This document shows positions 8,171 through 14,243 of a DNA stretch of 16,901 bases, piece by piece. Position numbers and translations under genes: made by a program. The stretch's first letter is position 1. The number at the start of each line of letters is the position of its first letter. Location of the stretch: contig CAMVPJ010000022.1 of NCBI GenBank assembly GCA_947169395.1, positions 1 to 16,901 on the forward strand. Direction: 5' to 3'. The stretch comes from an uncultured Caryophanales bacterium (GTDB taxonomy: Bacteria; Bacillota_I; Bacilli_A; RF39; UBA660). Below the pieces are notes generated by a model. It saw only the letters and a program-made list of their open reading frames with translations, did no database searches and had not been told where the DNA came from.

Positions 8171-8290
8171 GTACTCAAGATAGAGTGCAGTGCATTTTCT
8201 TCAGTAATCATCGATGCACTTAAAAACAATTCAACTTGAACTAGTAATCTCGGTTGAATTAAAAGGGGTATTAATAAATCCTCTTTTTTT
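8171..8290 (+). ncRNA. Unrecognised structured RNA or attenuator leader with twin hairpins
   Basis: This gene-free stretch has its own promoter and ends in a terminator, which defines a transcript of about 120 bases. A small 5' hairpin is possible (ACTC 8173-8176 with GAGT 8183-8186). Hairpin A has a perfect 7-bp stem (8189-8195 with 8214-8220) and an 18-base loop. Hairpin B has a perfect 8-bp stem (8228-8235 with 8253-8260) and a 17-base loop. Both loops end in nearly the same motif just before the 3' arm: AGTAATCATCG in A and AGTAATCTCG in B. The stems differ in sequence, so the pairing rather than the bases is kept. The element is a separate small RNA or a leader that controls the YlmC-like gene 24 bases downstream. 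It matches no RNA family I can name. Confidence 0.6.
8261..8290 (+). terminator. Terminator at the end of the small RNA unit
   Basis: AAAAGGGG (8261-8268) pairs with the CCTCTTTT stretch (8280-8287), with one G-T pair and an 11-base loop, and T bases continue to 8290. Its position 24 bases before the ylmC-like start would let it act as an attenuator. I did not find a clear alternative antiterminator pairing. Confidence 0.65.
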
Positions 8291-8314
8291 GTATATATTT
8301 AAATAGGTGGTATT

Positions 8315-8545
8315 ATGCGTTTATCAGAATTACAAAACAAAAATATAGTAAATGTTAATGATGGTAAAATGATTGGTAATATTATTGATATAGATATAAA
8401 TAGTGACGGAGTGTCTAGTGGGATAATAGTTGAGAAGACAAAATTTTTTATATCAAGGTTTTCAAGTAGTGGAGAGTTTATTGTTAAATGGAATCAGATA
8501 GAAAAGATAGGTGAAGATGTTATACTTGTTAATATGAAATTGTAA
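8315..8545 (+). CDS. YlmC/YmxH-family PRC-barrel protein
   Basis: This 76-residue protein is a single PRC-barrel-like beta domain, with MRLSELQNKNIVNVNDGKMIGNI-type opening strands and a KWNQIEKIGEDVILV end. YlmC and YmxH are small sporulation-associated proteins of Firmicutes with no settled biochemical role; in Bacillus ylmC lies close to sigG, and here the gene is one gene away from sigG. AGGTGG at 8305-8310 gives a strong ribosome site four bases before the ATG. The gene is preceded by the structured RNA and its terminator, so its expression depends either on read-through or on an unseen promoter in the 24-base gap, which is too short for a full one. I cannot tell YlmC from YmxH by sequence alone. 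Confidence 0.75.
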   Translation: MRLSELQNKNIVNVNDGKMIGNIIDIDINSDGVSSGIIVEKTKFFISRFSSSGEFIVKWNQIEKIGEDVILVNMKL

Positions 8546-8553
8546 TATAGGTA

Positions 8554-8582
8554 TTGATAAAATAGTAATAAAAGGTTATAAT
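8554..8582 (+). promoter_or_regulatory. Sigma-A promoter of the 8644 gene
   Basis: TTGATA at 8554-8559 and a perfect TATAAT at 8577-8582 are 17 bases apart. The transcript would start near 8589, about 55 bases before the coding start, and would carry the leader at 8597-8647. Confidence 0.7.
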
Positions 8583-8596
8583 ATAAAACGGCTAAA

Positions 8597-8647
8597 AAGG
8601 AAGGAGTTTATAATTATATATAGTATAATTATATGAAAGAAGTATGA
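8597..8647 (+). promoter_or_regulatory. Leader with SD, AU hairpin and four-codon mini-ORF
   Basis: A strong Shine-Dalgarno run AAGGAAGGAG lies at 8597-8606, but the first ATG is 26 bases away at 8633. The gap is filled by two copies of TATAATTATA (8609-8618 and 8624-8633), which form a 10-bp A-U stem with a 5-base loop. Folding would bring the ribosome site next to the start. That ATG opens a mini-ORF (M-K-E-V-stop, 8633-8647), whose TGA overlaps the ATG at 8644 as ATGA. The downstream gene may thus be translated by coupling. Confidence 0.45.
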
Positions 8648-9339
8648 AAGAAGAAAAATTAATAGGAACATCATCAATTCCCTATCAAGAAAACTGCACA
8701 ATACAAGTTTTAAATATTAAAGAGTTAATAACCACAGAGCATAGAAAAGATGAAAAATATTATGTTGACTTTTATAACGTAACAGATGATTATGTATACT
8801 TTATTGATAGAATAGAGTTAGATCCTTTTTGTGCGACTTTAGGATATCAACTTATTAACAACCATTTAGTTATATATAATTATGATATAGTTGAAGGTAA
8901 AAAGTATCATGCAGTTAATAGAATTCTTAAATACTATGATGTAATTGATAATATAAGTATTAATTTAAGTGCTGAGGATATAATTACTGAATTAGGGTTT
9001 AATCTGAAAGAAGAAGATAGAAAAAAATTAGAACTTGTAAGTGCAAGACTAAAAAAGATGGATGAGTATTTAGAATACTTAGATAGTATTACTGAACTTG
9101 ATGGTGTAATTCCACTTGTTAATAATACAAGTAAAAAGCATAAATTCATAAATAAGAAAAGAGAAAGCAGTAGAATGTTATATCCTATTTCTAGAAAAGA
9201 ATTTACTAAGTATTTAACTAAGTTAATAACTAATGCTGATACGGACATTAAGATTAATCAACATGTAATTAATATTAATGATTATAAAGGTGAAAGACAA
9301 AAAGTGAAGAGTAAGTTTTCTGCTAAGAATATGGAATAA
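8644..9339 (+). CDS. Hypothetical protein, 231 residues
   Basis: I do not recognise this protein. It has no signal peptide or membrane segment and is likely cytoplasmic. The N-terminal half (1-110) is rich in beta-type residues and aromatic residues (YYVDFYNVTDDYVYFIDRIELDP). The middle (about 118-145) is a charged helix that could form a short coiled coil (EEDRKKLELVSARLKKMDEYLEYL). The C-terminal third is basic, with a KKHKFINKKRESSR stretch that could contact nucleic acid. The end is lysine-rich and probably disordered. It has its own promoter and an unusual leader, and codon use matches its neighbours, so it is a real native gene. The next gene is also unidentified and may be functionally linked, but only their proximity suggests this. 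Confidence 0.7.
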   Translation: MKEEKLIGTSSIPYQENCTIQVLNIKELITTEHRKDEKYYVDFYNVTDDYVYFIDRIELDPFCATLGYQLINNHLVIYNYDIVEGKKYHAVNRILKYYDVIDNISINLSAEDIITELGFNLKEEDRKKLELVSARLKKMDEYLEYLDSITELDGVIPLVNNTSKKHKFINKKRESSRMLYPISRKEFTKYLTKLITNADTDIKINQHVININDYKGERQKVKSKFSAKNME

Positions 9340-9361
9340 AATCACAAAACATAGTTAATGA

Positions 9362-9391
9362 TTGGTGTGAATATAAAAGTAATATTATTAT
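9362..9391 (+). promoter_or_regulatory. Possible promoter of the 9417 gene
   Basis: TTGGTG at 9362-9367 and TATTAT at 9386-9391 are 18 bases apart. The region is AT-rich and other registers are possible. I saw no terminator after the preceding gene, so read-through from 8554 could also serve this gene. Confidence 0.35.
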
Positions 9392-9416
9392 ATTTTGAAA
9401 GTTGGTGTATCTGAAT

Positions 9417-10055
9417 ATGGGAAAAATGAACAAGAACGAAAATACAAGTTTGTTAGCTTGGTTTTTAGGTCTTGCTGCTTTGACTGGAACTGAGTGTACA
9501 GTATTAAATTGTATTGATAGATTGCAGTATAGTGATGAGCCTAAGTCATATTTTGAAACAATAGATGAAAATAATTTAGATTTATTTAATGATAATTCAT
9601 ATAGAATTATTCAAGTAGAAAATGTATTAAATGAAAAAAATATATATTTTGCTAAAAAGGTTGATTTAGGTGAAATAACATATAGTCATATTTTTTCTGC
9701 ATCTGATGTATGGTATAAGTATACCGAAGGTGAATCATATGAAAAGTATTTTAGTGGTAAAAATTTTATAGATGATTACATATATTTAGATTTAATTACC
9801 AAAGAACCAATAATTGTAGAATATGTAAGTAAAGAAATGAACGTAGAATTTGTAAATGGGAAAGTACGTGTATATAGAGAAAAAGATGAAACAAGTACTT
9901 ATAAAATGGGAAATATCATATCTAATGCCGATGCATACGAATACGCTTATTTATATTTAGGGGAACAAGATACATATACTCTAGAAGATATGAATTTTGT
10001 AATTGAAAAGTTAAGAAATAGTGATACCTATAAAACTAAAAAACTAACAAAATAA
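9417..10055 (+). CDS. Hypothetical protein with one N-terminal membrane segment
   Basis: I do not recognise this protein of about 212 residues. A short basic tail (MGKMNKNEN) is followed by a moderately hydrophobic segment (about 11-31, SLLAWFLGLAALTG and on through two Cys residues). The protein is therefore probably anchored or secreted, but the Cys context is not a proper lipobox. The rest is soluble, acidic and rich in Tyr and Asp, with strand-like stretches (YRIIQVENV, YIYLDLITKEPIIVEYV, VEFVNGKVRVY). The frame opens at TTG 9402, but ATG 9417 follows GGTG at 9404-9407 and gives the usual basic start before a membrane segment; ATG 9426 is another option. A strong terminator follows it, so it ends its transcript. 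Confidence 0.65.
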   Translation: MGKMNKNENTSLLAWFLGLAALTGTECTVLNCIDRLQYSDEPKSYFETIDENNLDLFNDNSYRIIQVENVLNEKNIYFAKKVDLGEITYSHIFSASDVWYKYTEGESYEKYFSGKNFIDDYIYLDLITKEPIIVEYVSKEMNVEFVNGKVRVYREKDETSTYKMGNIISNADAYEYAYLYLGEQDTYTLEDMNFVIEKLRNSDTYKTKKLTK

Positions 10056-10080
10056 ACAATCTTTTTTAGATTGTTTTTCT
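10053..10080 (+). terminator. Terminator before smc
   Basis: AACAATCT (10055-10062) and AGATTGTT (10068-10075) form a perfect 8-bp stem with a loop of five T bases and a following T run. It begins at the stop codon of the preceding gene. Its 3' arm contains the -35 box of the next promoter. Confidence 0.8.
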
Positions 10081-10099
10081 TATCCAATTTTGTTATAAT
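10071..10099 (+). promoter_or_regulatory. Likely sigma-A promoter of smc-holA
   Basis: TTGTTT at 10071-10076 and a perfect TATAAT at 10094-10099 are 17 bases apart. The -35 box sits inside the 3' arm and T run of the terminator. The transcript would start near 10106, with a GAAGGGA ribosome site at 10131-10137. Confidence 0.55.
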
Positions 10100-10147
10100 T
10101 AATAAGAACTAATCAAGATTAAATATTTTAGAAGGGAATGTATTAAG

Positions 10148-13093
10148 ATGTATTTAAAGAAATTAATCGCACATGGTTTTAAATCTTTTGCAGATAATAT
10201 AGTAATTGATTTTAATAATGATATATCAGGTGTAGTTGGACCTAATGGTAGTGGTAAAAGTAATATAGTAGATGCTGTAAGATGGGTATTAGGAGAACAA
10301 TCAGTTAAATCTCTAAGAGGAGATTCGATGACTGATGTTATTTTTGCTGGATCTAAAAGTAGGGGAGGTATGAATGCTGCAACTGTTACTTTAATATTCG
10401 ATAATAGTGATAACTACTTGCCACTTAGTTTTGATGAAGTATCTATTAAAAGAAGATTATATAAAGATGGAACTAATGAGTACTTTTTAAATGGTGAAAA
10501 AGTAAGACTTAAAGATATAAATGAGATACTTACTGATAGTGGTATTGCGAAGGAAAGTTTTAATATTATCTCGCAAGGTAAAATAGAAGAAATTCTATCT
10601 AGTAAACCAGAATCTAGAAGAGTTATATTTGAAGAGGCTGCAGGTATTGTAAAGTATCGTAAACGTAAGGAAGAAGCATTAAGAAAACTTGATAGAACAC
10701 ACTTAAATATGGATAGAATTAATGATATTATAAGTGAGTTAGAAGCACAAGTAGAGCCTTTAAAAGAGCAAAAAGAACGTGCTTTAGAATACCAAGAAAT
10801 ATCAGAGACTTTAAAAAGATTAGAAATATCTCTTGCAGTACTTGATATTACCAATATTAATGATGTTTATCAAGATACTAAAGATAAAATAGAAATACTT
10901 AAAAATGAAATTACTAGTATTACTACATCTAATTCTAATATTGAAGCTAAAAGTTTAGAGTTAAAAGTTAAGATTAATAAAAAAGATAACGAGCTTAGAG
11001 AGTTAAATAGTAAATTACTTAGTATTACTGAAGAAGTAGAAAAGATCAATAGTAAGAAAAATATATTATTAGAACGTAAGAAATATCAAGTAGATAACGT
11101 TAGATTGCATAATAATATTATTGCTTTAAAAGAAGAAGAAGCAAGTATTGGTAATGATAAAAATAATATTCTAAGAGAAATAGAAGCTAAAGAAACTAGT
11201 TATAATAAGATTAATGATAAGATAAAATTAGAAAACACTGAGTTTGATAAAGTAAAGAATAATAAAAATAAATTAATTAGTAATCTTAATAACTTAGTTA
11301 GAAACGATAATAAATTAAAGCAAGAAATAGAAGTATTAAGAAATAGTATTGATAATAATTCTAGTATGCCTTATGCAGTTAAAAGTGTACTTAATAATCC
11401 TAAATTACGAGGTATACATGATACAGTTGGTAATATTATTGAAGTAGAAGAGGCTTATTCTAAAGCAATTAGTATTGCCTTATCATCTAGTACTTCATCT
11501 ATTATCGTAGATAATGAACAGTACGCAAAAGATGCGATTAATTATTTAAAAGAAAATAAAATAGGTCGTGCGACTTTCTTACCTCTTAATAATATTAAAC
11601 CTAAGTATATTAATGATAATATAAAAGATATTATAAATATAGAAGGGTTTGTCGAAATTGCAGAAAGTCTTGTTAAGTATGATCCTAAGTATAATAATAT
11701 TATTAAAAACTTATTAGGTAACATTATAGTTGTAAATAATATTGATACTGCTAATAAATTAAGTCGTATGATACATTTTTCTAATCGTATAGTAACATTA
11801 GATGGTGATGTTATAAATGTAGGAGGTTCTCTTACTGGTGGTAATATTAAGATTAGAAATGTAATACTAGATAAATATGAACTGGAAAGTAAGATTAAAG
11901 AAGAAAATAGTATTTTAACTAATATTAAGAAAATAGAAGATGATATTAATAATATAGATAATACTATTAGAGCCTTTGAAGATAAATTATACTTACTTAA
12001 TAAAGATAAAATAGTAATTACTGATGAGATTAATTCTAAAAAGATACAACTTAATAATTTAGAAGAAAAACTTACTAAGATTAAAAATGAACTACATGGT
12101 ACTAACAACATAATTAATGATGCTTTATCAGTAGAAGAAGAACAGATTATTAATGAGTATTATAAGGCTGTTAATACTAAGGATGAGATAATTAATAAGA
12201 TAGATATCCTTAATAATGAGAAAAAGGAATTACAAGATATACTTGATGATTTTGAGATTTCATTAAAAAAAGAGAATAGTACATATGCTACTAAAAGTGA
12301 AGAGTTAAAGAATTTAGAGATACTTGTAAATAGATATGATGTAAAGTTAGATAATTTACTTAATACTTTAAATGAAGAATATACAATTACTTATGAGAAA
12401 GCTAAATCTATTTATATGCTTGATATAGATGAAAGTGAGGCTCGTAGTAAAGTTAATAGTCTAAAACGAAAGATCAAAAATCTTGGTATAGTTAATCTAG
12501 GTGCCATTGAAGAATATGATAGAATAAGTGAAAGATATGAATTCTTAATAAGCCAGCAAAACGATTTAGTTAATGCAGAAAACACATTACTTACTATTAT
12601 CGATGATATGGATAAGATTATGGAAAAAGAGTTCTTAGATACATTTAATATAATTAGTAAGAACTTTGAAGAAACATTTAAAGAGTTATTTAGAGGTGGA
12701 ACTGCTAAGTTAGAATTAACTGATAAAGATAATTTACTTGAAACAGGTATTGATATTATTGCATCTCCTCCAGGTAAAACACTTAAAAATATTAATCTAC
12801 TTAGTGGTGGAGAGAAAACATTTACTGCAATTTCTTTGTTGTTTGCTATACTTAAATCAAGAAGTATGCCTTTTTGTATCTTAGACGAAGTAGAAGCCGC
12901 ACTAGATGAAGTTAATGTTGCTGCATTTGGTGAATATTTACTTAAATTAAAAGAAAAAACACAGTTTATAGTAATTACTCACAAGAAAAAAACTATGGAG
13001 TATGCTAATGTTTTATATGGTATTACAATGCAAGAATCTGGTATCAGTAAGCTTGTAAGTGTTAAACTAGAAGATATTAAGGAGACTAAATGA
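10148..13093 (+). CDS. smc: Chromosome condensation ATPase SMC, short-arm form
   Basis: SMC dimers with ScpA and ScpB fold and segregate the chromosome. The Walker A loop GPNGSGKS puts its Lys at residue 37, as in B. subtilis SMC. A coiled coil runs from about 165 to 410, the hinge spans about 413-580 (GIHDTVGNI from 422, GGSLTGG at 559-565), and a second coiled coil follows. The signature motif LSGGEKTFTAISLLFAIL has its Ser at 886, and the Walker B CILDEVEAALDEVN has Glu914. B. subtilis counterparts are Ser1090 and Glu1118, so the protein (981 against 1186 residues) lacks about 204 residues, shared between the two arms. No frameshift or missing motif is seen, so this looks like a working short-arm SMC. 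The start follows GAAGGGA. The TGA stop overlaps the holA ATG. Confidence 0.95.
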   Translation: MYLKKLIAHGFKSFADNIVIDFNNDISGVVGPNGSGKSNIVDAVRWVLGEQSVKSLRGDSMTDVIFAGSKSRGGMNAATVTLIFDNSDNYLPLSFDEVSIKRRLYKDGTNEYFLNGEKVRLKDINEILTDSGIAKESFNIISQGKIEEILSSKPESRRVIFEEAAGIVKYRKRKEEALRKLDRTHLNMDRINDIISELEAQVEPLKEQKERALEYQEISETLKRLEISLAVLDITNINDVYQDTKDKIEILKNEITSITTSNSNIEAKSLELKVKINKKDNELRELNSKLLSITEEVEKINSKKNILLERKKYQVDNVRLHNNIIALKEEEASIGNDKNNILREIEAKETSYNKINDKIKLENTEFDKVKNNKNKLISNLNNLVRNDNKLKQEIEVLRNSIDNNSSMPYAVKSVLNNPKLRGIHDTVGNIIEVEEAYSKAISIALSSSTSSIIVDNEQYAKDAINYLKENKIGRATFLPLNNIKPKYINDNIKDIINIEGFVEIAESLVKYDPKYNNIIKNLLGNIIVVNNIDTANKLSRMIHFSNRIVTLDGDVINVGGSLTGGNIKIRNVILDKYELESKIKEENSILTNIKKIEDDINNIDNTIRAFEDKLYLLNKDKIVITDEINSKKIQLNNLEEKLTKIKNELHGTNNIINDALSVEEEQIINEYYKAVNTKDEIINKIDILNNEKKELQDILDDFEISLKKENSTYATKSEELKNLEILVNRYDVKLDNLLNTLNEEYTITYEKAKSIYMLDIDESEARSKVNSLKRKIKNLGIVNLGAIEEYDRISERYEFLISQQNDLVNAENTLLTIIDDMDKIMEKEFLDTFNIISKNFEETFKELFRGGTAKLELTDKDNLLETGIDIIASPPGKTLKNINLLSGGEKTFTAISLLFAILKSRSMPFCILDEVEAALDEVNVAAFGEYLLKLKEKTQFIVITHKKKTMEYANVLYGITMQESGISKLVSVKLEDIKETK

Positions 13094-14016
13094 TTTATTT
13101 ATTATACGGGACATTAGATGCATTAATAACAGATTATATTAATAAAATAATAAAGAAAGAGAATATTGATGATATAAATATATCTAAATATAATGAAGAT
13201 GATTTAGTTAGTAGTATTATTGAAGATGCATCTACAATATCACTATTTGATGATAAAAAACTAATTATAGTAGAAAATGAGTTATTATTCTCATCTAAGA
13301 AGACTATTGATACTACTGAGTTAGAAAACTATGTAAGCAATTTTAATCCTAATACAATACTTATATTTGTTGTAAAAAGTGCTACAGTTGATACTAGAAG
13401 AAAGTTATATAAGTTAATTAAAGAAAAAGGTAAAATAGAAGAATTTAGTAAGATTACAAATATTAATACATATGTTAAAAATTTATTTAATGGTTATAGT
13501 ATTAATTACAATACAATTAATCTATTTATTAAAAGAGTAGGTAATGATCTTAATAGTTTATCTAATGAAGCAGAAAAGATTAAAATATATAAGATAAATG
13601 ATAAAATAATTACTGATAAAGATATTATTGATTGTACACATGAGAAGATAGATATTAATATATTTAAGTTTATAGATAATATTATAAATAAGAATAAAAA
13701 AGAATCTATTACTACTTATAAAGAAATGTTAAAAGTAGGAGAGGAACCTATTAAAATAATAGTAATGCTTGCTAATCAATTTAGATTAATGTATCAAGTT
13801 AAATTATTAACTTCTAAAGGATATACTGAAGATGATATTGCTTCCTTGCTACATTCGAAGAAATATCCTGTACATCTAGCTATCCAAAAAGGTTATAGAT
13901 ATTCATCTGATATCTTACTAAAGCATTTAGAAGAATTAGCTGATTTAGATATTAAAATTAAATCTGGTGAGATTGATAAGAATCTAGCACTTGAACTATT
14001 CTTACTTAGAATATAG
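13090..14016 (+). CDS. holA: DNA polymerase III delta subunit
   Basis: HolA is the clamp-loader subunit that opens the beta clamp during replication. The N-terminus MIYLLYGTLDALITDYINKII matches the usual opening strand and helix of the family. The AAA-like domain follows, with the family's LFDDKKLIIVEN and LIFVVKSATVDTRRKLYK segments, and the C-terminal collar helices contain KVGEEPIKIIVMLANQFRLMYQVKLL and a final LALELFLLRI. At 308 residues it is about 30-40 shorter than typical Firmicutes HolA. The ATG overlaps the smc stop as ATGA, with AAGGAG at 13079-13084 inside smc, so translation is coupled to smc. In many Firmicutes holA sits beside comEC or rpsT, so this pairing is not the usual one. 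Confidence 0.88.
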   Translation: MIYLLYGTLDALITDYINKIIKKENIDDINISKYNEDDLVSSIIEDASTISLFDDKKLIIVENELLFSSKKTIDTTELENYVSNFNPNTILIFVVKSATVDTRRKLYKLIKEKGKIEEFSKITNINTYVKNLFNGYSINYNTINLFIKRVGNDLNSLSNEAEKIKIYKINDKIITDKDIIDCTHEKIDINIFKFIDNIINKNKKESITTYKEMLKVGEEPIKIIVMLANQFRLMYQVKLLTSKGYTEDDIASLLHSKKYPVHLAIQKGYRYSSDILLKHLEELADLDIKIKSGEIDKNLALELFLLRI

Positions 14017-14045
14017 GGATTACATATTGTAGTTCTTTTTATTTT
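14015..14045 (+). terminator. Likely terminator after holA
   Basis: Bases 14015-14024 pair with 14028-14037 over ten positions, three of them G-T, around a 3-base loop. A T-rich stretch follows. The stem includes the end of the holA stop codon. The wobble pairs make it weaker than the others in the window. Confidence 0.5.
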
Positions 14046-14116
14046 ATTAACAACTCGTTATATTTTTGGCAAATTTTATACTTTTTTGAAGAAACTTAGC
14101 AGAAAAAGAAGGAAAT

Positions 14117-14240
14117 TTGAGATTTTTAACTAATAATATATATAGGAGGATAATTAAATACTTATATTTCTAATTAGAAGGGAGGAAATATCATTTAGAT
14201 ATATTAGTATTTTATTTAAACTCTTAAATGTAACGGAGGT
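14117..14240 (+). promoter_or_regulatory. Leader of the Rpn-like gene with three SD-like sites
   Basis: TTGAGA (14117-14122) and TATATA (14139-14144), 16 bases apart, may be a promoter. Three strong Shine-Dalgarno-like sites follow: AGGAGGA at 14144-14150, GGGAGG at 14180-14185 and CGGAGG at 14234-14239. Only the third is near a usable start codon (ATG 14244). No ATG, GTG or TTG follows the first two within normal distance, so they may be remains of lost leader genes. The stretch 14046-14116 holds nothing I can identify. Confidence 0.35.
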
Positions 14241-14243
14241 TTT

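Noticed and set aside
8171..8290. T-box, purine, glycine, guanidine-II or other known riboswitch, SRP RNA or 6S RNA
   Set aside because: None of the hallmark bases that I know for these families is present: no T-box GGUGG-ACCGCG stretch, no purine core, no ACGR tetraloops and no SRP GGAA loop with its conserved stem.
11542..12111. A 189-residue minus-strand frame inside smc, and similar long antisense frames in ftsA, ftsZ and murG
   Set aside because: They are antisense shadows of conserved genes, Ser/Leu/Ile-rich with no ribosome site, and arise from biased codon use.
13090..13093. UGA read as tryptophan (Mycoplasma code 4), suggested by the very low GC and TGA ends of smc and the 16426 gene
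   Set aside because: All tryptophans in the conserved proteins (for example in SMC, YlmC-like, RarA-neighbour and Rpn-like proteins) are TGG and no conserved gene is broken by TGA, which would be unlikely in a code-4 genome of this composition.
14046..14116. A short coding region or RNA between holA and the Rpn-like leader
   Set aside because: No frame with a start and ribosome site and no clear stem was seen; it is plain AT-rich sequence.
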